The notes under the pieces were generated by a model. That model saw nothing but the letters and a program-made list of their open reading frames with translations. It did no database searches and had not been told where the DNA came from. From NCBI GenBank assembly GCA_036927565.1, contig JAYESD010000001.1, positions 112,325,110 to 112,389,109 on the forward strand: 64,000 nucleotides of DNA, written 5' to 3'. Source of the stretch: Tuctoria greenei. Taxonomy: Eukaryota; Streptophyta; Magnoliopsida; Poales; Poaceae. This document shows positions 12,109 to 22,056 of the stretch, one piece after another (the first letter of the stretch is position 1; every line of letters starts with the position of its first letter). The position numbers and the translations under genes were made by a program.

Positions 12109-12389
12109 TGTGACATCCTGGCTCAAGGCTGAATAGGATTGATAGAATACTCATACCACTAAGGTATACCTTCTTTTCCGGAAGCTCACCTGCAAAGAAC
12201 TATGAGGTTAAGTGTGCTTGGCCCGGAGCAATTTGTGGATGGGTGACTGACCGGGAAGTTTTCCCGGGTGCGCACGAGTAAGGACAAAATGCGCACAAAA
12301 GACTAGTGTTGGTCTGTGGGGCTAGTCGGTGATCCTATAGAGCTGCCAGAAGTAACGACCGTTAGTCCAGTAGTGGATGGGGTGTCACA
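12109..12389 (+). repeat. Cassandra 5' LTR
   Basis: 281 bp, starting TGTGACATCC and ending GGGGTGTCACA. The termini form the inverted repeat TGTGACA/TGTCACA. Confidence 0.95.
12139..12274 (+). promoter_or_regulatory. 5S rRNA-like Pol III promoter region in Cassandra 5' LTR
   Basis: Collinear with plant 5S rRNA: CTCATACCACTAAGG near 12150 resembles the 5' part, GAGGTTAAGTGTGCTTGG matches the box A region, and GATGGGTGACTG with CGGGAAGT matches the box C region. It is divergent and embedded in an LTR, so it is an internal Pol III promoter of the element, not a 5S gene. The second LTR holds the same region at about 12622-12757. Confidence 0.88.
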
Positions 12390-12392
12390 GAA

Positions 12393-12405
12393 TGGTATCA
12401 GAGCC
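12393..12405 (+). other. Cassandra primer-binding site
   Basis: TGGTATCAGAGCC, 3 nt after the LTR end, complementary to initiator Met tRNA. Confidence 0.93.
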
Positions 12406-12579
12406 GACCCTCGCGGTTTCACGGGTGCATACGGGTCAGGGACGTGGATACATACGCATGACGCATGGGTCCTCTTGGAGGGACACGTTATGGTACGTAT
12501 GCCAGTACTAAACCTATGGACGTGGCCAAGAGGGAACATTCCTGGCTTGAGAGTTGACCGACGAGGACGTCAGTCTTCT

Positions 12580-12591
12580 AAGGGGGGTGGA
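12580..12591 (+). other. Cassandra polypurine tract
   Basis: AAGGGGGGTGGA immediately before the 3' LTR. Confidence 0.9.
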
Positions 12592-12592
12592 T

Positions 12593-12872
12593 TGTGACAT
12601 CTTGGCTCAAGGCTTAATAGGATTGATAGAATACTCATACCACCAAGGTATACCTTCTTTTCCGGAAGCTCACCTGCAAAAACTCTGAGGTTAAGCTTGC
12701 TTGGCCCGGAGCAATTTGTGGACGGGTGACTGACTGGGAAGTTTTCCCGGGTGCGCACGAGTGAGGACAAAATGCGCAGAAAAGACTAGTGTTGGCCTAT
12801 GGGGCTAGTCTGTGATCCTATAGAGCTGCCAGAAGTAACGATCGCAAGTCCAGTAGTGGATGGGGTGTCACA
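12593..12872 (+). repeat. Cassandra 3' LTR
   Basis: 280 bp, same termini as the 5' copy and the same 5S-like segment. Ends at CACA before the right GATTT. Confidence 0.95.
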
Positions 12873-15275
12873 GATTTACACCTTACTGTCCTCAACCCAC
12901 CCCTGTCGATGGTGAGTTAATGGGCCTCGACACCCCAGTTATCAAGTTACATCAGTTTATTGGATTCTATATGTCCATTATATTGCCGGTACAATTCAAG
13001 CTTCTCTGAAGGGGCTGCATACGAACGGGCCTTAATCGACACAAGCAGGGCTATGCAACCGAGACTCAATTCTCGCCACTTCCTATCCATTCCCTGCCCG
13101 GTCTCCATTTCATTATATTATGCCATTTCCTATCTAACCAATCCTATGAGATATGTCCTACATCTCTCGCGAGTAGATTCCAACTACTCGACTTCTACCG
13201 GATTTCCTATGCATTAGCAAAGCAGTTACTACAGGTCAAACTGTAACTTGTTCCAACCAATCCCTGGGATTTTTGGTCATGCATGTGGAGTATCAATCAT
13301 CCTAAACGTAATGCACAATTCATGTACTACTCATCATAGTGATAAAGTAAAATTTTATAAATGACTTAAATGCAAACTGGGGCTTGCCTTGTTGCAGGTC
13401 AGAGTCTGAGTTAATATTTGGAAGATGCTCTTCCAAGGCTTCTGGCTCCTCCTCTACTTCGGTCACTATACGATGTGCACAAAATACATATATGAATGAC
13501 TTTGAAAAATAATTATTACCAAGACCATGATTTAATTTATGGTGACCATTATGTGCTAATGACTTAATGGGCTTTGGAACTTTGAAGGTATGTATTAGGG
13601 ACTATGATAGAAGCTCTTTTAAAGAACAGGAGATGATCAAAGTAGGTTGTTGTCTCCAAAATTATGGCAAGCAATTATCTTCCAATATTTTAGAGAAGAA
13701 ACTGTAGCTTGAACATAGCTAGCAGTTTATAATCAAGATAGAGGAAATTGTACTGGTTCTAGCAAAATTTGTTTCATAATTTTCTAAGCTCTGGCGAAGG
13801 AGTTATTGAATTTCTAAGTTGGCAAGAATTTCTGGAGTTATTTTGTAATTGGATTTTTAACCTTTTACTCAATATTCTGTTTGTGATTGAATTAGGACTA
13901 GGTTGGTAGGTCAATTAAATCCAAGATTTTTACAGGAACTAGTGTATGACCAATGGAAAATTCAGTCCAAATTTGAGACATAGTAAAGCAACTGAACATC
14001 TGTGAAAATTCAATAACTGAAAAGGGTAATTGAACTATACAGAGGGTTAAACAGGTGTAATGGCTCTCAAACTTTTTCTAGTAGTCAATAATAGGACTTT
14101 AAATTTTTTGTGAATTTTGGGGATTTTTCCAGTGGCTATCTTGTCTGGAAAAATTTTATTAGTATTTGGAAAGAATATTTTCTACAGAATTTAACTGTGA
14201 GTTTCACAGAACCTAATTGATACTGACAGAAACTGGAGCTCAAGGGATTTCAAAGACAATTTGTTTGAAGATTTTTGGAGTAGTCTACAGAGAGATATTC
14301 AATTTAGAAGATTGAACAATTTTCTGGAATTAATTTAATAACCCATTGGCGCTAGAATTCAAATTTCAATCGGGCGGTTCCCATGGGCCACGTGGCTTTC
14401 TCTGGTCAAGGCAACACCGCGGTCCACAAATTTATTCACGCGCAGCCGCACGGAATCCCAGCCGCACCGTGATCCCGTAGCAACTGGCAGATGGGGCCCT
14501 ACGGGGTTGTCTTCCACCTCGGGCCAACGCCTGCGCGAGGCGCACCCGCGGCGGTGGCTCGCTGGCGAGCTCGCCGCTGGCTAAACCAACGGGCCAAACT
14601 CGCTCAAACTCGCCGCCTGGGTGTTTTTGGAGTCGCTGAGCATGACGGTGAGGTCGGTGGGACCAGAAACTCGCCGGAAATGGCCGTGCGACGGCGGCGG
14701 CAACGATGAGCACTCGGGCAACCTAGAACTCGCTCCAAAGTAGCTCAAACAACTCAGGATCTTCTTCAAAACCTTCCTGGGATGATGCAGATCAAGGAAA
14801 TGGACGTGGAAGAGGAGGAAACAATCGGAAACTATGAGCTCGACGGTGAACCGAGGTTTCCTCACCGGCAGCGAGCAAAACTCGTTTTCCTCGACTGTTG
14901 CTCGATAACTTTTAGGGGTTTTTGCTCAGGTAGGAGCGCTAGGACCTATAGAAACTATCTCTAAGCAATTGCAAAGAATATTTACTTGTAGAAACGGAAT
15001 TGAAACGGAAACCTAGCGAGTTTATTCACATCGGCCGGAAGGAAGAAGACCAATAACTTGCTCATTTCTCAATGAAAAGGGAAACGGTTTGCACCGAGAG
15101 TTAGAGCTCGACTAGGCGCACCTTTAAGCTTTTGGGATCGAGGCTCCAAACTGCGCGAAACGGCGGCGCACCACAGAGCTGAGGGGGCGGGGGCGACGAT
15201 GGCGCGCGGCGGAGAAGAACCAGCGAGAGGTGGAACACCGATCCGTGGAAGGGGAAATACCGGAGCGTCGGCCGG

Positions 15276-15284
15276 CCTTTTATA
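15276..15284 (-). promoter_or_regulatory. TATA box of E1 5' LTR
   Basis: TATAAAAGG on the minus strand, conserved with 2502-2510. As the 5' LTR copy it would drive E1 transcription leftward. Confidence 0.6.
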
Positions 15285-15977
15285 GCGCCGCGGCAAGCAA
15301 GCAAGCAGCTCACTGGAGCTTGCATGCGCATGCGATGTCGAGCGGGCGAGCGCCGGTGCAGAGATGGCAGGCGGCCGACCTGACCCGTTCGACATAGGCT
15401 GACCTGTGGGGCCCACAGGTCTGTCAGACCCCAACAGTAAAGTTAAAAATTCATTTAAAATGGAAGATCAACTCCAGAAATCATGAAATTTTGTGGAGAT
15501 GGTAAATGAATTATTCGGAACAGAATGGTGAAATCAAATCTTATGTTCAAAGAAGTTGGAAAAGAATTTAAAATTCAGATTTGAATTTGATTCAAATTTG
15601 CTAAGCGCCTCAAATAAAATAGCAAATGAGTTCCTAAAATCTTGATATTTTGCAGGCAAGCTATTGAGAATATTAGAAGGTCAAGGAAAAATTTAGAGCC
15701 TCTAAATTGAATGTTTTTGGCAGGGCCAATTAGTACTGCACTTTAAATTGCCTTAATAAACTTCATCCAAAAAAATTCTAAAATTTAAAGAGGTGTGAAT
15801 AGAATCATTCTAGAATTAGTGGTGAAGTCTAATACTCATGTTAATAAAATTTCACCATGAGTGCAGGAAAGGTTTGGATGGTATTAAGTTCATGTGTACC
15901 ACTATATTGGATCTTTAATATAGTTGATCACAAAACTCATAACTGAATTCACATGCCATAAAAGTTGGGCTTTTACA

Positions 15978-17216
15978 GAGAGCCTCACAAACCTTATGAC
16001 ATGCTTGGCCCGGTTGGAGAGTGGGTGTGATGACCGTGCGACGTGGAGGCGCGGCGGCGGCCGAAAACCAAACTGTGTGGTTAAGTGTACTCACTGCTCC
16101 ACGATGAATTGGAGAGGCACCAGCTGAGCTCGCTGAGGAAGTGGAGGAGGACGTCGTGCGTTGCTTGTTGGCCATTGCTGGTGCGACCACACAGCCAGGA
16201 GCAAAGGCGCCGTGGTCCTGCACGGTGCAGCACGGCACACCAGAACAAAAGAAAGAAATGAGCTGGGAAAATAACAGGAAGAGGGAGGAGACTAGTGTGT
16301 CTGCTTGGGGAGAAAGATTTAGAGAGGATAGGGATGCACGGTGGTTCTGTGATCAACCAAGCACACAGCTAGCTGTGTGGACATGCAAGCTGTTGCGGTG
16401 TCCCCTGGTAAGGAAATGACGATAAGATCAACAGCTCAGAGGCGGTTCAGCATCTTAGTGACACTTACAGGTGGGTCCCACCCTCCCTCATTCTCCTTTC
16501 CAATTTCAAATAGAGCTAACAAACATGCTTCAAAAACAATTTTGGCCCAATGAATAAATAAAATGTGAAGAATTTTATGGTGCAATCAGATTTCAGAACT
16601 GAGCAAGTTTAATTTTTAACTCGGGTTTGAATTTGAATTCAAGCGGTGATACTTGACTCAACGAAATAAATAGTAAATTAGGTTCAAAAATCCTCAAACT
16701 TTGAAGTCAACCTTTCTGAACCGTAAGCGACCTCGAGAAAATTTGGAGTTTATTTGGACAAGGTTAAGTACAAAGTTTAAATTTGAAGTCGACGTTGATT
16801 AATATCTCAGTACGTGTCTAAATAAATGAAAAACATGCTCCAAAATTTTGAAACTTTACCGAGAGTCTATTTGGAATATTAGAAGACCATAGAAAAATTT
16901 ATAGCTTTTACTCTGAATAGTTTAAACATGGTTATTTGAAATAGTCTAAAATTTGATTTACCGTACAAGAAAATTATAAATCCCAAAGGGTGTTTTAATT
17001 ATGCACCACACTTGCATAAGTGTTATGCACACTAATTTAAACCACATGATGAAGAAACATTCTCATGTTCACTTGTGTGGACATGATAAAACAAAGTTCT
17101 TTGTGCTTCCTCATTCTCCTGTGTATTTAACAATTCATGTGACACATAAACCTCTCTCTTCATAACTAGCATGTATAAGCATGTGATAAGTGTTTACAAA
17201 ACTTAGGGCTTTTACA
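15978..17216 (-). repeat. E2 3' LTR, part right of the E1 insertion
   Basis: Direct repeat of 20813-22056, ending GGGCTTTTACA. The remaining part lies beyond E1, outside the window. Confidence 0.9.
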
Positions 17217-17229
17217 TTCCTCCCCCCTT
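17217..17229 (-). other. E2 polypurine tract
   Basis: AAGGGGGGAGGAA on the minus strand next to the 3' LTR start. Confidence 0.85.
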
Positions 17230-17277
17230 AAAAGAATCTCGTCCCGGGATTTCAAAAGAAACACAAAGGAAGGAGAT

Positions 17278-20128
17278 CTACTGAACATATGCCGCTAACA
17301 GGTCCGGATAGTTCGATCTAAGAAAATCCTCACTTTCCCAAGTCGCTTCCTCAGTGGTATGGTTATTCCACAAGACTTCGTAAAAGTGCAAAGTGCGGTT
17401 TCTTGTGGTGCGAGTCTTCTCATCAATGATCTTGACCGGATGCTCAGAATAAGTGAGATGAGGTTATAGAGCTTCAAGATCTTCCGTGCAGACTTCACCT
17501 AGGGATTTGAGACACTTCCGCAACTGAGAGATGTGGAATACATTATAAACTCCTGAGAGAGATGTCGGTAACTCAAGATGATATGCCACAAGTCCGCATT
17601 TCTCAGTGATAGCGAACGGCCTGATGAATCGTGGAGCCAGCTTTCCCTTCACTCTGAAACGATGAATTCCTTTCATTGGAGATACACAAAGGTAAACGTG
17701 ATCCCCAATGTCGAAGTGAAGAGGTCGACTTCATTTATCCGCATAGCTCTTCTGTTGAGATTGAGCAACTTTAAGATTGGCTTGGATTACTCGCACTCAT
17801 TCTTCAGCTCCACTCACCAGATCAATGTCGTAAATCACTCGTTCACCTGACTCACAACAATTCAATGGTGTGCGGCATTTCCGGCCATAAAGAGCTTCAT
17901 ATGGTGCCATCTGGATGCTAGCTTGATAACCATTATTGTAGGAAAACTCCGCCAACAGTAGATGATCATCCCAATTCTTACCATGGTGGATGGCACAGGC
18001 ACAGATCATATCCTCTAGCACTTGGTTCACTCGCTCAGTTTGACCATTAGTCTGAGGATGGTAAGCCGAGCTTTGAATCAACTTAGTACCCAATGATGCG
18101 TGGACTTGCTCCCAAAATCGAGTAACGAATACTGCTCCACGATTTGAGATGATGATGCGTGGTACTCCATGTAGGCACATGATTCTAGCAATATACAACC
18201 CTGTGTACTTCAATGCATGGTAGTTGATATTGACGGGTATAAAATGAGCTGACTTGGTCAATCGATCAACTATCACCCAAATGGAATCATGCTTACGGAA
18301 TGTGAGAGGCAATCCAACGATGAAATCCATGTTGATGTCCTCCCATTTCCAGGCCGGTATGCTTAAAGGTTGTAGCTGTCCGGCTATCCTCAAATGATCG
18401 GCTTTCACTCGCCGACATGTATCACATTATCATACATACTTCGCTATCTCATTCTTCATCCGGGACCACCAGAATTTCTTCTTCAAGTCCTGGTACATTT
18501 TGTTACTTCCCGGATGAATAGAATACTTGGACAAATGAGCTTCGTCCAATATCTTCTTCCGAAGTTCCATATTACGGGGCACAACTATGTGGTCTTTGAA
18601 CCAGATGGTACCATGATCATCACATCAGAAACACTTCATCTCCCCCTTCTTCATTCTTCCCCGAATGTGCGACATGCACTTGTCTTCCTTCTGAGCCTCT
18701 ACAATATCTTCCCTGATGGTAGGAATGAGAGCCAGATGGTAGAGTGCTCCATACAGAACCAAGTATAAACTCGACTCATCCTCTTCCATTGAAGTAATCG
18801 ACAAATGATTGACATGAGACTTGCGGCTCAGCGCATCTGCAACTACATTTGCTTTGCTAGGATGGTACTGGATCTCAATATCATAGTCTTTGATTAACTC
18901 GAACCATCTTTGTTGTCGCATATTCAAGTCCTTTTAGGTGAAGATGTATTTTAAACTCTTGTGGTCCGTGTGGAGATGCACTAGATTTCCCAAAAGATAG
19001 TGCCTCCACATTTTCAATGCAAGCACCACAACAGCGAGCTCAAGATCATGATTCGGATAATGCTGCTCATGGTTCTGAAGCTGCCTTGATCCATAAGCGA
19101 TCACCCTTCTGTCTTGCATCAATACACAACCCAAACAAATCCCAGATGCATCACAATAAATATCAAATGGTTTGGTTGTGTCCGGTTGAGCTAATACTAG
19201 TGTTGTTGTGAGGCGTTTCACCAATGCTGGAAAAGCTCCCTCACATTCTTCAGTCCACACATATTTCATCCCCTTCTTCAGCAGCTCTGTCATTGGTTTG
19301 GCTATCTTCGAGAAGCCCGGAATGAACCTCCAATAATAACATGCCAAACCTAGGAAGCTGCGAACTTCATGTACCGACTTTGGACATTTCCACTTAAGCA
19401 CTTGTTCAATTTTGCTTGGATCAACTGCAATGCCTTCAGCTGAGACGATGTGCCCAAGAAATGGCACTTGGCTGATCCAAAACTCGCATTTGCTAAACTT
19501 TGCATATAGCTTGTGGTCTCAATAACTTGAGCATGTTCTTCCTCCGATTTAGAATACACAAGGATGTCATCGATGGAGACCACAACAAACTTGTCCAACT
19601 CTGGCATGAACACCAAATTCATGAGATACATGAAGTGAGCCGGTGCGTTGGTCAATCCGAAGGACATGATGAGATACTCATACAGCCCATACCTCGTCGA
19701 GAATGCTGTCTTGGGTATATCTTCTGGTCGAATCTTAATATGATAATACCAAGAATGAAGGTCCATCTTCAAGAATACCTTAGCACCCACCAATTGATCG
19801 AATAGAATATCAATGTGTGATAGTGGATACTTATTCTTGATCGTGGAAGCATTGAGTGGACAATAGTCCACACATAGTCTCAATGTATTGTCCTTCTTCT
19901 CCATGAAAAGAGCAGAACAACCCCAAGGTGATGAACTTCGACGTATGAAACCCTTGTCCATAAGTTCATTTAGTTGCTCCTTGAGTTCTGCGAGTTCCTT
20001 TGGCACCATCTTATACGGCTTCCTTGAGATTGGTACAGTTCCACGCACAAGTTCAATCTTGAACTCGACATCCCTTTTCGGTGGCATGTCTGAGAGATCA
20101 TCAGGAAACACATCCGGGTATTCACAGG
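17278..20128 (-). pseudogene. E2 RT-RNase H-integrase-chromodomain remnant
   Basis: Minus-strand fragments in three frames read RT (from EYPDVFPDDLSDMPP), RNase H (YCDASGICLGC), integrase and chromodomain (EEATWESEDFLRSNYP). Lesions: a small deletion with frameshift near 19510 right after the RT active site, a stop near 18930 in RNase H, and stops in the integrase zinc finger. The RT motif FIDD reads SIDD. In integrase the second catalytic residue is lost (IISNRG instead of IISDRG) while the first (NMDFIVGLP) and last (GQTERVN) remain. There is no gag or protease: sequence upstream of RT joins LTR sequence directly near 20128. It is not functional. Confidence 0.9.
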
Positions 20129-22056
20129 CCAATGGATTTTTCCACTGGAAAGATAAGCTGTAATAATTCCCTAGGTGTTTGTATAAAATGAATTATACAG
20201 AAATTAAAATAAATTGTCATGAGAAACAATTGGCACTGCAAGAAACTATAGATCATAAGCTTTCTAAAAACATTTGTTTTAGGACTTTTGGACATTCCTA
20301 CCAGGTGATATTGAATTTTGAAGTTGGGCAAAATTTCTGGAATTAGAAAAAAAGAATTGAATCACTGACAGTGGGACCCACTGTCAGGTTCATCTTCTAC
20401 CTCCAGCCAGACCCGAACTGGGAGCCATACAGTGACTTCGCGCGGCCGTTCCCGCTGCTAGAATCATCAAAAGGCAACGACACAAAAAGAAAATTGCTCC
20501 CCACATCCTGGAACACGCGCTGCACAACTTGGCGGCCAGGAAAGGTGAGTGGAATGTCGCTGGCAATGGTGGCAGCGGCGGTGGCGGCCTTGGCCCCATA
20601 GAGCATTGCGGGGAAATTGTGTAACAAACCTATATTTTGATCCTTAACCAATATTGGACCATGGGAAACTCGGATCTACCCTTTAATTGTCAAGAAACGA
20701 AGTGTAAAGTGGGGTTCCTCGGCGGCCTATGTTGACAATCGGCTGCTACAAAAATTGGCGTTCCGGCTTCACCGCGCCATACAAAATTAATTCCTCGCAG
20801 GGATGTCGAGAGGAGAGCCTCACAAACCTTATGACGTGCTCGGCCCGGTTGGAGAGTGGGTGTGGTGACCGTGCGACGTGGAGGCGCGGCGACGGCCGAA
20901 AACCGAACTGCGTGGTTAACGTTGCTCACTGCTCGATGATGAATTCAAGAGGCACCATCTAAGCTCGCTGGGGAAGTGGAGGAGGACGTCGTGAATTGTT
21001 TGTTGGCCACTGCTGGTGCTACAACACAGCCAGGAGCAAAGGCGCCGTGGTGCTGCACGGTGCAGCGCGGCGCACCAGAACAAAAGAAAGAACTGAGCTG
21101 GAGAAATAACAGGAAGAGGGAGGAGACTAGTGTGCCTGCTTGGGGAGAAATATTTAGAGAGGATAGGGATGTACGGTGGTTCTGTGATCAACCAAGCACA
21201 CAGCTAGCTGCATGGACATGCAAGCTGTTGCGGTGTCCCCTGGTAAGGAAATGACAATAAGATCAACAGCTCAGAGGCGGTTCAGCATCTCAGTGACACT
21301 TACAGCTGGGTCCCACCCTCCCTCATTCTCCTTTCCAATTTTAAATAGAGCTAGCAAACATGCTACATAAATATTCAATTTTGGCCCAATGACTAAATAA
21401 AATTTGAAGAATTTTATAGTGCAATCAGATTTCAGAACTGAGCAAGTTGAATTTTTAACTCAGGTTTGAATTTGAATTCAAGCGGTGATACTTGACTCAA
21501 TGAAATAAATAGTAAATTAGGTTAAAAATTCGCAAACTTTGAAGGTAACCTTTCTGAACCATAAGCGACGGCGGAAAAAATTTGGAGTTGATATGGACAA
21601 GGTTAAGTACAAAGTTTAAATTTGAAGTCGACGTTGATTAAACTCTCAGTATGTGTCTAAATAAATGGGAAACGGGCTTCAAAAATTTTGAAACTTTACC
21701 GAGAGTCTATTTGAAATATTAGAAGACTATAGAAAAATTTATAGCTTTTACTCTGAATAGTTTGAACATGGTTATTTGAAATAGTCTAAAATTTGATTTA
21801 CCGTACAAGAAAATTATAAATCCCAAAGGGTGTTTTAATTATGCACCACACTTGCATAAGTGTTATGCACACTAATGTAAACCACATGATGAAGAAACAT
21901 TCTCGTGTTCACTTGTGTTGACATGATAAAACAAAGTTCTTCGTGCTTCCTCATTCTCATGTGTATTTAACAATTCATGTGACATATAAACCTCTCTCTT
22001 CATAACTAGCATGTATAAACATGTGATAAGTGTTTACAAAAGTTAGGGCTTTTACA
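20129..22056 (-). repeat. E2 5' LTR, inner end deleted
   Basis: 1.9 kb. The segment 20813-22056 pairs with the 3' LTR. The left part (GGATTTTTCCACTGG near 20133) resembles mid-LTR sequence of E1 (GGATTTTTCCAGTGG near 1350), so the deletion breakpoint lies inside the LTR. Confidence 0.82.

Larger units (their letters stand above)
12109..12872 (+). mobile_element. Cassandra TRIM retrotransposon (5S rRNA-like LTRs)
   Basis: A complete 764-bp miniature LTR element: LTR 12109-12389, 203-bp non-coding interior, LTR 12593-12872. It is flanked by GATTT at 12104-12108 and 12873-12877. The homologous E1 LTR near position 100 has a single GATTT and no insertion, so this is a clean insertion site. A PBS (TGGTATCAGAGCC) and a PPT are in place and there is no protein. 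The LTRs contain a 5S rRNA-like stretch, which defines the Cassandra family. By my count the two LTRs differ at about 17 of about 281 positions. It must use proteins of other elements to move. Confidence 0.95.
1..15977 (-). mobile_element. E1: Tekay-type Ty3/gypsy chromovirus, 3' LTR running off the window
   Basis: Read on the minus strand the order is 5' LTR (15977 to 11089), PBS, long leader, ORF0, gag, protease, RT, RNase H, integrase with chromodomain, PPT, 3' LTR (3205 to beyond position 1). The 1-3205 and 12008-15977 stretches are near-identical direct repeats, apart from a 764-bp insertion in the second. LTR ends are TGTAAAAGCCC and GGTCCCCACA. Long LTRs (about 4.1 kb without the insertion) and a C-terminal chromodomain fit the Tekay/Del clade. 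Three scattered premature stops in the polyprotein and a frameshift near 4488 make it non-autonomous now. The base right of it (GAGAG, 15978-15982) is the expected target duplication, but the other copy lies outside the window. It interrupts the 3' LTR of E2. Confidence 0.93.
11089..15977 (-). repeat. E1 5' LTR, enlarged by a Cassandra insertion
   Basis: 4889 bp, or about 4120 bp without the Cassandra element and its target duplication. On the plus strand it starts TGTGGGGACC and ends GGGCTTTTACA. It contains a long (AT)n tract near its inner end. Nearly collinear with 1-3205, with a few mismatches per 100 bp. Confidence 0.93.
15978..22056 (-). mobile_element. E2: internally deleted Ty3/gypsy chromovirus, hosting E1
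   Basis: Minus-strand order: truncated 5' LTR (22056 to about 20129), RT, RNase H, integrase with chromodomain, PPT, 3' LTR (17216 to 15978, where E1 interrupts it). 15978-17216 and 20813-22056 are direct repeats, and the junction with E1 falls exactly where the intact copy reads GAGAGCCTCAC (20813). Gag, protease, PBS and the inner part of the 5' LTR are missing. Its protein is close to E1's but the LTRs differ, so it is a sister family. The right flank CTGCT (22057-22061) continues into the LTR of E3. Confidence 0.88.

Noticed and set aside
12139..12274. A functional 5S rRNA gene
   Set aside because: The match is divergent, duplicated in two LTRs, and flanked by TG..CA ends, PBS and PPT; it is the Cassandra LTR.
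16081..16419. ORFs on both strands repeated at 20916-21254
   Set aside because: Shared because both stretches are E2 LTR copies.
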